In this document: in pieces, positions 24,701 through 30,887 of the stretch
Numbering within the stretch: the stretch's first letter is position 1
Layout of the letters: the number at the start of each line of letters is the position of its first letter
Source: Zoogloeaceae bacterium
GTDB lineage: Bacteria; Pseudomonadota; Gammaproteobacteria; Burkholderiales; Rhodocyclaceae
Length of the DNA: 30,887 bases
NCBI GenBank assembly: GCA_031278735.1
Contig: JAITJU010000035.1
Coordinates: 1-30,887 of the forward strand
Direction of reading: 5' to 3'
The notes under the pieces: model-generated
Seen by the model: the letters and a program-made list of their open reading frames with translations, nothing else
Databases searched by the model: none
Told to the model about the DNA's origin: nothing
Program-made: the position numbers and the translations under genes

Positions 24701-24917
24701 AAACAATGGCCGTTCCGGCTGGGAACTCGCCGACGCAGACGGCACGGTCGTCGGGCACATGTCATCCAGATTCCAGTTGCCGGAAGGAAAAATCATCGCG
24801 GTTCGCGTGGCGGCCATCCTTGTCCGCCGCGCCCGACCCAATGAGAACTCGCGAGTAAGATGCTGGGAACTGGTATTGCCAGAAATTGACGTTGGGCGAT
24901 TGATGGAGAAGCAATGA
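21786..24917 (+). CDS. UvrD-type helicase half of the interrupted fusion gene
   Basis: This is the continuation of the exonuclease-RecQ frame after the TAA: IPEQHGINPEARTADTKV, then AVAWLEEARLLERRENHTRVF, a winged-helix-like segment. The SF1 UvrD/Rep helicase core follows: Walker A LAGPGAGKTK near 23055-23085, Walker B LLVDEYQDIN near 23430, GDDDQNIYAFNHTD near 23542, LLENYRSTAHI, AAHRAKGLEFDHILILDG near 24335 and YYVAMTRARQ near 24427. The tail (IGDALTLQPRNNGRSGWELAD...VVGHMSSRF) resembles a HIRAN-like accessory domain. The first possible independent start is GTG 21837, without a ribosome site, so separate translation looks poor. All helicase motifs are intact, so the break is recent, a sequencing error, or bypassed. 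Confidence 0.8.
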   Translation: MPEQHGINPEARTADTKVRIAVAWLEEARLLERRENHTRVFPGSLLVANLDEARDRLRQKLGKDADIEPYTQLLAALMQAGDDEGLSSDDLMLATGKDSNTLQRMLRELDQWKLLSNDTEIGITFYRNPDTATRLDTLERVENALFTQLRECAPDADQKDWQALNVRSLCDVLRRDTQTDFDPSKLTRLLKSFMASFGESVEQRGFFELRPRGPDQRRLRLLRGWSNIDDIRKRRMQIARALVNVFQKMRQGNNLLVTCKQGVLETMLQADLTLAGLGIKNWDAALSGALLYLDANEVLHLARGKAVFRAAMKIRLDTDARRRQFKKSDYAELALHYQDKIVQVHVMAEYATAALRKFKAAMRFIDDYFNLDRATFINTYFAGRENILMMAATEAAHRRILVELANPEQQAIVAAPREESLLVLAGPGAGKTKVIVHRVAWLLREGMALPEEIMVLAYNRSAAAEIRRRLWKLAGADAAGVVVQTLHGLAMRLTGTSCAVAIERGDPIDFKEIIRHATALLRTAGQGEEDDDTGASLIRNRLLSGLRFLLVDEYQDINSDYYELISAVAGHALQTEEDRLSLMAVGDDDQNIYAFNHTDARYIRQFEKDYQARRYSLLENYRSTAHIIHCANRVIAPARERMKRGQAIRIDHARRDQPDAWAARDPLAAGRVHVLEVPADLWQEAAMALDELQRLYVLSADGGSAGRWGSFAVIARRWENLAALAALCRQRAIPAEFVRDSVSIHLHGTREGFALLSLLRGERRRTQKRHLKLRAGALGRWFRRRYGISVDTWIAHPFRAALAQFIAEQEAIAPGYEQVADELIDALYEFGAATNLRTADAPNAPMRLLAAHRAKGLEFDHILILDGGGWTTCNDEERRVYYVAMTRARQTLTLCETVGRPHPFIGDTDNLPLRTRPRPSTKIEGQTCLPRTHTCNQEEIVLSWPGGFAAAAPIHRAIAALEIGDALTLQPRNNGRSGWELADADGTVVGHMSSRFQLPEGKIIAVRVAAILVRRARPNENSRVRCWELVLPEIDVGRLMEKQ

Positions 24918-24939
24918 AAACCAACTATGTCCTGATTGA

Positions 24940-25420
24940 TTACGTGTTGCGTTCCGCATGATTACGATCTTTTGCCATGATCGGAGCAATAAACAGATCA
25001 GGGCATTGCGCATAGCATGATGCGAGGGCATCGACGGGAGATTGATGACCGATGGCCTGTTGCGAGGTGAAGTGGTTGTACGCCAAGAGATAATCGTTCA
25101 GGGTTTGTTCAAGTTCGGCGGCAGTTCTGAAGCAGATTTGCCGACAAAGTTCGCTGATGCGTCCGTTGAAACGCTCGACCATGCCGTTCGTTTGGGGATG
25201 GCGCGGCGGGATGAGGTGGTGGTCGATTTGGGCGCGGGCATGGTCGAAGACATGATTGCCGGAAGTGTTTCTGCCGGGAGGCGAAGCGGTCGGTGAAATC
25301 CTTGCCGTTGTCCGTCAGGATCGCGCGGATGCGGATCGGGCAAGCCGTTTGCAGGCATTCAAGGAAATCCAGAGTACTCTGTTCGCTCTGGTCGTCGCAG
25401 GTATGCGGGAAGACCCATCG
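24940..25420 (-). pseudogene. IS481-family transposase fragment (5' truncated, frameshifted)
   Basis: On the minus strand from 25420 the frame reads RWVFPHTCDDQSEQSTLDFLECLQ and CPIRIRAILTDNGKDFTDRF, matching the catalytic core of IS481 transposases. Near 25262 the match shifts frame to SGNHVFDHARAQIDHHLIPPRHP, then QTNGMVERFNGRISELCRQ, EQTLNDYLLAYNHF and QQAIGHQSPVDAL, ending at TAA 24940. The first catalytic Asp, upstream of RWVF, is missing; the second (TDNG) and the E of NGMVERFNG remain. The element cannot make an active transposase. TGTCCTGATTGATTACG at 24928 may be part of its outer end, only 10 bp after the helicase stop. Confidence 0.85.
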
Positions 25421-25531
25421 ACTGTCGGCGCTGCTGTCGGCGCCAATATGCAGCTTCATCCCGAAATGCCATTGATTCCCCTTCTTGGTCAAGCGCATCT
25501 CTGCCTTCCGGCGTTCCGGTCGACGGCGGAA
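25421..25531 (-). mobile_element. IS5-type transposase fragment fused to the IS481 remnant
   Basis: Immediately upstream of, and in frame with, the IS481 piece, residues KAEMRLTKKGNQWHFGMKLHIGADS match the IS5-family signature (DPEMHQTKKGNQWYFGMKAHIGVDS). Only about 35 residues survive, and the join falls within ...SADS/RWVF.... The open frame runs from 25579 to 25109 across both families, so recombination or a deletion joined two unrelated dead elements. Nothing recognisable lies between 25532 and the kinase start. Confidence 0.7.
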
Positions 25532-25638
25532 ACGCGAAAAGGAGACAAAAGAGCTTACTTCCCGCAGCCTTTTCTGCAAGAATTACAGGATTCTCAACAG
25601 TGACCATCGGGGCAATCCCGATTGCGGGACAGGACGAT

Positions 25639-28548
25639 ATGGGTAAGGGCATCGGGCGCTTTGACATCATGGGTGAACTGGGGCGCGGCGCGCAGAGCGT
25701 GGTGTATCTGGCCTTTGATCCGCATCTTGCCCGCGAGGTCGCCATCAAGACCCTGCATTTCGCGCATCCGGACCCGCAGCAAAACGCCGCCCTGCTGGAG
25801 GAAGCGCGCACCGTCAGTAAACTGACGCACCCCAATATCGTCACTATTTTCGAGGCGGGCGAGGAAGACGGCGACGTTTTTCTGGTGTTCGAATATGTGG
25901 CGGGCGAAAACCTGTCCACGCTCCTGCGTCGCCGCGGCGCGCTGCCATCCGCCAAGGCGGCCAACCTGATGTCGGAAGTGCTGGACGCCATCGGACACGC
26001 CCACAAACACAACGTCATTCACCGCGATTTGAAGCCCAGCAACATCCTGATCGACGAAAATGGCCGCCCCAAGGTCATGGACTTCGGCATCGCCGCCCAC
26101 CTCAACAAAAACGACGCCAGCCCGACGGCCTTCACCGGCACGCCCGCCTATATGTCTCCAGAATACATCACCCGGCACACCGTCAGCGCGCAGCAGGACG
26201 TTTTCGCCGCCGGACTGATTCTCTTTGAAATCGTGACCGGACAACGCGCCATAGACGGCAGGAGTGCCGCGCACATCATGCGGCAAATCGCCGAGGAAGG
26301 ATTCGTGTTGCCGGTTACGGAGATTCGTCTGGATGATCAGCTGGCGGGGATCATCCAGCGGGCGACGGAACGACAACCGCAGAATCGCTACCAGAACGCG
26401 CAGGAATTTCATCAGGCGCTGGAAAACTATCTGTTGCCGGAAAGCAGCGCGGACAACCGCGCGGAATACGCGGGCGACGGCGAGTCTCCCGCGGCAATCG
26501 ATTTCCTGCTGCGGCGTTTGCTGCACAAGGGGGATTTCCCGGCGCTTTCGGAATCCGTGCAGACGATCAACGCCATCCTCTCCAGCGACACGGACAGCGT
26601 TTCCCGCCTTTCCGCCGCCATTCTCAAGGATTTCGCGCTCACCAACAAACTGCTGCGAATGGTGAATTCCGCCTATTACCATTCGTCCGGCGGCAAAATC
26701 AGTACGGTATCGCGCGCCATCATCCTGCTGGGCTTCAACGCCGTGCGCGACATCGCCGTTGCCGGACTGCTCCTCGAACACATGCAGAACAAGGAAAACG
26801 CCTGGCACCTGAAAGAGGAATTCCTGCACGCCAACATCGCCGGTCTGCTGGCGCGCAACCTGGCGCACACGCTGGCCTTTCCCGATGAGGAACAACCCTT
26901 CATCTGCGCCATTTTCCATAACCTTGGCCGCTTTCTTTCACAATACTACTTCCCCGAAGAAAGCGATGTGGTGCGGAAATTCATGCTGCAAAAAAAGCAG
27001 ACGGAGCAAGATGCGTCGAAAGAGGTGCTGGGCGTGAGTTTCGAGGCGCTGGGCATCGCCATTGCGACGCATTGGGGCTTTCCGGCGCTGATTACCGACA
27101 GCATGCGCCACGGCGAACCGCCAGAAGAAGATACGCCCGAGGCAAAACTACAGGCGCTTGCCATGTTCAGCAACGCGCTCTGCGAGGGCCAGGAAGACGC
27201 CGACATCGGGCAGACGCTCCAGCGTTTCGCCAAGGCGCTGCCCGTCTCCGAAGAAACCCTGCGCGCCGTTCTTGCCGCCACCGCCAAGGAAGCGGACGGA
27301 CTTGCCCATTCCCTCCGCATCAACCTGCAACACAGCGCCCTGGGGCGTTTCATCAGCGAATCCTGGCAAGCGGCAACGACGGAAAACTTCGCCGAAACGC
27401 CCGCGGATTGCACCCTACTGGCGGACGCTTCGCCCACCGTCACCATACCGCTGTCGGACACCACCGGGCGCACCCTCGATCCGGAAAAACGCGCCAACGA
27501 CCGGCAGGCGGCGCTGCTGGCGGGGATACAGGACATCAGCAGCGCCCTGCTCATGGGCAAACATCAGGCCAACGACATTTTGCGAATCGCGCTGGAAAGC
27601 ATGTACCGCGCCCTCGAATTTTCCCATGTCATTTTGTGCATGTGCGATCTCAAACGCAACCTGTTGCAAGGACGTTTCGGTTTTGGCGCCAAGGCAGAAA
27701 CGCTCGCCAAATCTCTGCGCTTCAAGCGGGACGCCGCGTCGGATGACGTTTTTCACGCCGCCCTTGAAAAAGGCGCGGACATCCTGATCCACGATGTGGA
27801 CGATCCCATTTTCGCCGCCCGCATCCCCGCCTGGCATCGCGAACAGCTGCCCGGCAAAAGTTTTCTCCTGCTGCCCCTGCGCGCCCGCCATCACACGCTG
27901 GGCTTGATTTACGCCGACAGCGACAAGGCCGACGGCATCCAGCTTGCCGACAAGGAACTTCTTCTCCTGCGCACACTTCGCAATCAGACCATGCTGGCGC
28001 TCATGCAGACCACGCAACCCGCCGCTTTTGCCGACGCGAAGCATGACGCCGCCGTGGAAAAAATCCTCATAAAAACCGCCCCGACGCCAACCCCCTCCTA
28101 TCGCTTGAAAACGCCAGCGCAAAATCCATCCGGGCTTCCCAATAACAGACTACCCGCGGAACCCCGCCGAGGCAATGAGGAGAAGCAATTGAACGCATGG
28201 GAAATCGCAATATCACGAACCCTGCTGGCGCTCCTCGCGCTGTGCCTCGCCCTTCCGGCAGCGGGCGAAGAGGAAGGCGTCCACTTCCAGCGCGAGGACT
28301 GGGAAATCACCTGCGACAACACGCGCGCCTGCCGGATGGCGGGGTACAACCCCGAGTCCCACTACGGTGGTAATCGTGGTTCCGTGCTGATTACCCGCGC
28401 CGCTGGTCAGGATACGCCGCTCGAGGGATTCGTGACGCTGGCCGATTGGGATGAGGGCGAAGATTACAAGCCGCCGCGTGTCCTGACACTCTGGATAGAC
28501 GGCAAATCGAAAGGCAAGCTGAATTTCCGGGAAAAAGAGTTTCTCTAA
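25639..28548 (+). CDS. Ser/Thr protein kinase-HDOD-GAF protein, fused to the start of a DUF1176 protein
   Basis: About 969 residues. Kinase (about 7-275): glycine loop LGRGAQSVVYLA, VAIKTL lysine, HRDLKPSNIL, DFGIAAH, GTPAYMSPEY and VFAAGLILFEIVTG, all intact, so an active Hanks-type kinase is expected. HDOD (about 290-580): SSDTDSVSRLSAAILKDFALTNKLLRMVN-like region and AIILLGFNAVRDIAV. GAF (about 630-790): ALESMYRALEFSHVILCM...LLPLRARHHTLGLIYADS. A low-complexity linker follows, then, from about residue 851, a signal peptide and the start of DUF1176 (see separate entry). ATG 25639 has AGGA before it; GTG 25600 is an in-frame alternative. A cytoplasmic kinase with an internal export signal makes little sense, so the true kinase gene probably ended near 28180 and lost its stop. 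Confidence 0.85.
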   Translation: MGKGIGRFDIMGELGRGAQSVVYLAFDPHLAREVAIKTLHFAHPDPQQNAALLEEARTVSKLTHPNIVTIFEAGEEDGDVFLVFEYVAGENLSTLLRRRGALPSAKAANLMSEVLDAIGHAHKHNVIHRDLKPSNILIDENGRPKVMDFGIAAHLNKNDASPTAFTGTPAYMSPEYITRHTVSAQQDVFAAGLILFEIVTGQRAIDGRSAAHIMRQIAEEGFVLPVTEIRLDDQLAGIIQRATERQPQNRYQNAQEFHQALENYLLPESSADNRAEYAGDGESPAAIDFLLRRLLHKGDFPALSESVQTINAILSSDTDSVSRLSAAILKDFALTNKLLRMVNSAYYHSSGGKISTVSRAIILLGFNAVRDIAVAGLLLEHMQNKENAWHLKEEFLHANIAGLLARNLAHTLAFPDEEQPFICAIFHNLGRFLSQYYFPEESDVVRKFMLQKKQTEQDASKEVLGVSFEALGIAIATHWGFPALITDSMRHGEPPEEDTPEAKLQALAMFSNALCEGQEDADIGQTLQRFAKALPVSEETLRAVLAATAKEADGLAHSLRINLQHSALGRFISESWQAATTENFAETPADCTLLADASPTVTIPLSDTTGRTLDPEKRANDRQAALLAGIQDISSALLMGKHQANDILRIALESMYRALEFSHVILCMCDLKRNLLQGRFGFGAKAETLAKSLRFKRDAASDDVFHAALEKGADILIHDVDDPIFAARIPAWHREQLPGKSFLLLPLRARHHTLGLIYADSDKADGIQLADKELLLLRTLRNQTMLALMQTTQPAAFADAKHDAAVEKILIKTAPTPTPSYRLKTPAQNPSGLPNNRLPAEPRRGNEEKQLNAWEIAISRTLLALLALCLALPAAGEEEGVHFQREDWEITCDNTRACRMAGYNPESHYGGNRGSVLITRAAGQDTPLEGFVTLADWDEGEDYKPPRVLTLWIDGKSKGKLNFREKEFL
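28189..28548 (+). pseudogene. DUF1176 protein, N-terminal part (gene interrupted)
   Basis: In the kinase frame, TTG 28189 with GAGGAGA before it could start a separate gene: NAWEIAISRTLLALLALCLALPAAG is a clean signal peptide. After it, VHFQREDWEITCDNTRACRMAGY is the DUF1176 hallmark (DWxxxCDNTxxCRAAGY). The frame stops at TAA 28548 after LWIDGKSKGKLNF, well short of the family's usual 330-350 residues. The missing remainder resumes at about 29489 after an insertion. The mature protein would be periplasmic; function of the family is unknown. Confidence 0.75.
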
Positions 28549-28757
28549 TGCTTGCGGTCTGTGTTGCCTTGAGTGTGCTGGCTTTCGGCGTGGATGTGCC
28601 GGGCTATGCTTCCATGATCGTTGCCACTATGTTTCTTGGCGGATTGCAATTGATCGGCATCGGTGTCGTTGGGGAATATCTGGGCAGGACATATATCGAG
28701 GCAAAGCGACGGCCCATTTATCTGGTTCGCCGTGTTTACCAGAACCAGGAGCAATAA
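28548..28757 (+). pseudogene. C-terminal fragment of a GtrB-type glycosyltransferase
   Basis: 69 residues: a membrane helix and DVPGYASMIVATMFLGGLQL, then IGVVGEYLGRTYIEAKRRP and YLVRRVY. This matches only the last membrane helix and tail of GT2 polyprenyl-phosphate glycosyltransferases (PGYASL...LGGVQLIGLGVIGEYLGRIYEEVKGRP). The roughly 250-residue catalytic domain is absent, so it is a 5'-truncated remnant. It overlaps the preceding TAA (TAATG) and its own stop overlaps the methyltransferase start, so it arrived together with that gene. Confidence 0.8.
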
Positions 28758-29485
28758 TGGATATCAAGGAAACGGATGTTCTTGGCGACGATATCGTCAA
28801 TCATTGGTATTACCGCTCGAAGGCCATGGCCATGACGCGGTTGCTGGCCCGGACACGGATACGGTCTATTCTGGATGTCGGCGCGGGGTCAGGGTTTTTT
28901 TCCAGGCATCTCTTGCTGCAATCGGAGGCGGCTGAAGCCTGGTGTGTGGACATCAACTACGACCATGATTCGGATGCAATGGCGGCAGGAAAACCCGTGC
29001 ATTTCAGGCGCTCCATCGATTCTGCGGATGTGGATCTGGTTCTTTTGATGGACGTGCTGGAACACGTGGATGATGATATTGGATTGCTCATGGAATATGC
29101 GGGGAAAGTCCCCCCTGGGAGCCTTTTCCTGATTTCCGTGCCGGCCTTTCAGTTTCTATGGAGTCATCACGATATATTTCTGGAGCACAGGCGCCGATAC
29201 ACACTCCGCCAGATCGAAGGCGTGGCCAGGCGTGCCGGGTTGGATGTGGAACAGGGCATGTATTACTTTGGCGCGGTTTTCCCGATTGCTGCCGCGATCC
29301 GAATAACCGGGAAGCTGTTTCGCGGAATCCGGAAGCCGCATACAGACCTGAAGCCGCATCATCCCATCGTGAATGAGGCATTGGCTGCCCTGTCCCGCGC
29401 GGAACTTCGTTTGTCCAGGCACAATCGCCTTGCGGGGCTGACGGCATTCTGCCTGGCGAGAAATGGGAAACATGGCATTGAATGA
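28757..29485 (+). CDS. Class I SAM-dependent methyltransferase
   Basis: A 242-residue protein with the SAM loop ILDVGAGSGFFSRHL (about 37-51), an acidic motif CVDINYD (about 62-68), and the post-motif VLLMDVLEHVDDDIGLL near 95-111, then PPGSLFLISVPA and LWSHHDIFLEHRRRYT, typical of methyltransferases of polysaccharide and lipid loci. Its ATG overlaps the stop of the glycosyltransferase fragment (TAATG). It is the only intact gene of the inserted segment. Right after its TGA, and in the same frame, the DUF1176 sequence resumes. Substrate unknown; a glycan or lipid-linked sugar is plausible from the partner. Confidence 0.85.
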   Translation: MDIKETDVLGDDIVNHWYYRSKAMAMTRLLARTRIRSILDVGAGSGFFSRHLLLQSEAAEAWCVDINYDHDSDAMAAGKPVHFRRSIDSADVDLVLLMDVLEHVDDDIGLLMEYAGKVPPGSLFLISVPAFQFLWSHHDIFLEHRRRYTLRQIEGVARRAGLDVEQGMYYFGAVFPIAAAIRITGKLFRGIRKPHTDLKPHHPIVNEALAALSRAELRLSRHNRLAGLTAFCLARNGKHGIE

Positions 29486-30205
29486 CACAATCCCCTGACG
29501 CCGACGCAAATCCGCGCCCTGCTTATTGCCGCAAGAAATGACAAAGGGGTTGTGTTCGGGGGAGACCCGGAATCCTTCACGCTTTCCGGCAAGGGCATTT
29601 CCGCCGTCCTTTTGAAAATGGACGAATTCCAGGGTCGCATCGGCATGCCGGGCGCGTTGATCCGCAAGGGTGGCAAACCGGAGACAAGCGTTCTGCCGCC
29701 GCTTCCCGTGCCGGTCATCCGGATGGCGAAGGTGAGCGACGCCCCGTCCCGCAACCTGACCGAATCCGAAGCGGCGGCCTTGAAACCCTTGCTGTGGCAA
29801 AACAAAGAGGTAGAAGAAAATTGTGCCGATATTTTCCCCGGCACTCTCACCCTGACGCCGCTGGATGAAGGGTGCGTCTTGATTTCCACGCAGTGCTGGG
29901 TCGCCGCCTACAACGATGGCAGTGCCTATTGGGTAATGGACAACGCGCTCAAAGGGAAACCAGAATTCGTGACGTCGGATGGGAGTGATTACGGAGGAGG
30001 AGTCATCTATGCTTCGCACAAGGGGCGCGGCCTGGGCGATTGCTGGGACGGGAGGAAGTGGGTCTGGGACGGGCGCGAATTTCGCCAGAGTTCCGAATGG
30101 CATACCGGCATGTGCCGCGGCATCCGCGCGGGCGGCGCCTGGCATTTGCCCACGCTCGTGACCAGGGTGATCGACGAGAACGGCAAGGACATCTCCTCCG
30201 AATGA
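29486..30205 (+). pseudogene. DUF1176 protein, C-terminal part (gene interrupted)
   Basis: Reading from just after the methyltransferase stop: NPLTPTQIRALLIAARNDKG, VVFGGDPESFTLSGKG, then AVLLKMDEFQGRIGMPGAL, a DUF1176 hallmark, and on to SHKGRGLGDCWDGRKWVWDG, GMCRGIRAGGAWHLPTLV. This is the missing two thirds of the protein started at 28189. The segment has no plausible start of its own with a ribosome site (the first ATG is at 29603), so it is probably silent. With the intervening cassette removed, the two parts form a normal-length DUF1176 protein. Confidence 0.75.
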
Positions 30206-30238
30206 TTCGGGTAGAATCCGGGAGAGAAAGGAAGCAAC

Positions 30239-30887
30239 ATGCACACATGGGAAATCGTCATCGGACTGGAGACGCACGCGCAGCTTGCCGCCGCCTCCAA
30301 GATTTTTTCCGGCGCGTCCACGGCTTTCGGCGCGCCGCCCAATACCCAAGCCTCCCCCGTTGATCTGGCGCTGCCCGGCGTGCTGCCGGTATTGAACAAA
30401 CAGGCGGTGGAATGCGCGATTCGCTTTGGGCTGGCCGTCGGCGGCAAGGTGGCGGAAAAATCCGTCTTCGCCCGCAAGAATTATTTCTATCCCGATCTGC
30501 CCAAGGGCTACCAGATCAGCCAGTACGAACGACCGGTGGTCGAGGGCGGCCAGGTGACGATCACGGCGGGCGAGCGCGACGACGCCCATGAAAAGACGGT
30601 GCGCTTGACCCGCGCCCATCTGGAAGAGGACGCGGGCAAATCGCTGCACGAGGATTTTCACGGCAAGAGCGGCATCGACTTGAATCGCGCCGGGACGCCG
30701 CTTCTGGAAATCGTCTCCGAGCCGGACATGCGCTCTTCCGAGGAAGCCGTCGCCTACGCGAAGGCGCTGCACGCGCTCGTCGTCTGGATCGGCATCTGCG
30801 ACGGCAATATGCAGGAAGGGTCATTTCGCTGCGACGCCAACGTCTCGGTGCGTCCCGCGGGACAGCGGGAATTCGGCACGCGGCGGG
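30239..30887 (+). CDS. gatB: Asp-tRNA(Asn)/Glu-tRNA(Gln) amidotransferase subunit B (partial)
   Basis: The frame starts at ATG 30239 after GAGAGAAAGGAAG and is open to the window edge (216 of about 480 residues). MHTWEIVIGLETHAQL, TQASPVDLALPGVLPVLN, FARKNYFYPDLPKGYQISQY, HLEEDAGKS and IDLNRAGTPLLEIVSEPD are GatB hallmarks, the kinase-like part that activates mischarged tRNA. GatCAB amidates Glu-tRNA(Gln) and/or Asp-tRNA(Asn). gatC and gatA, normally just upstream, are not in this window; the interrupted DUF1176 gene is there instead. Confidence 0.97.
   Translation, partial: MHTWEIVIGLETHAQLAAASKIFSGASTAFGAPPNTQASPVDLALPGVLPVLNKQAVECAIRFGLAVGGKVAEKSVFARKNYFYPDLPKGYQISQYERPVVEGGQVTITAGERDDAHEKTVRLTRAHLEEDAGKSLHEDFHGKSGIDLNRAGTPLLEIVSEPDMRSSEEAVAYAKALHALVVWIGICDGNMQEGSFRCDANVSVRPAGQREFGTRR

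Noticed and set aside
25594..26919. 441-residue frame antisense to the kinase
   Set aside because: Shadow of the kinase/HDOD coding sequence, with no recognisable motif.
29156..30772. 538-residue minus-strand frame across the DUF1176 tail and gatB
   Set aside because: gatB and the DUF1176 remnant on the plus strand have clear family motifs; the antisense frame has none.

Overview
The window is GC-rich chromosomal DNA, most likely from a betaproteobacterium (Rhodocyclales-like). The basis is the compact hisB-hisH-hisA-hisF-hisI-hisE-hinT-tatA run, the sigma-54-driven glnK-amtB pair, an AsmA-like protein, a DUF3334 protein and a YqjD/YqjE/YqjK trio. Methylmalonyl-CoA mutase next to a secreted PHB depolymerase suggests polyhydroxyalkanoate/propionate metabolism. 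The taxonomic call is inference; no rRNA is present.

Layout. 1-3.3 kb (minus): a Cys-rich Sel1/Hcp-like lipoprotein cut by the window edge, a spermidine-synthase-like methyltransferase and an exported TPR protein. 3.6-8.0 kb (minus): the second half of histidine biosynthesis, then hinT and a tatA with no tatB or tatC after it. 8.0-10.2 kb: an intergenic region with a clear -24/-12 promoter, then glnK-amtB (plus). 10.3-12.4 kb (minus): a membrane-anchored AsmA-like protein. 12.5 kb: tRNA-Asn(GTT) with promoter, encoded CCA and terminator, followed by about 0.5 kb without genes. 13.2-18.0 kb (minus): methylmalonyl-CoA mutase with a 26-nt tetranucleotide repeat just before its start, a PHB depolymerase lipoprotein and a DUF3334 (CheC/CheX-like) protein. 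18.1-19.2 kb (plus): three small membrane/envelope genes.

19.2-30.2 kb is an accessory, visibly decaying region on the plus strand. It holds a Fic-domain relic, a giant exonuclease-RecQ-UvrD fusion gene cut in two by one in-frame TAA, a dead transposase that is a chimera of IS5- and IS481-type pieces, and a Ser/Thr kinase-HDOD-GAF protein whose frame runs into the exported DUF1176 protein behind it. The DUF1176 gene is itself split by about 0.94 kb carrying the tail of a GtrB-type glycosyltransferase plus an intact methyltransferase. The window ends inside gatB, whose usual partners gatC and gatA are not upstream.

The strongest leads are the interrupted exonuclease-RecQ-UvrD gene (nonsense mutation, recoding or true split), the kinase-DUF1176 fusion with its interrupting cassette, and the possible phase-variable tetranucleotide tract at methylmalonyl-CoA mutase. 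No CRISPR array or complete known defence system was seen.
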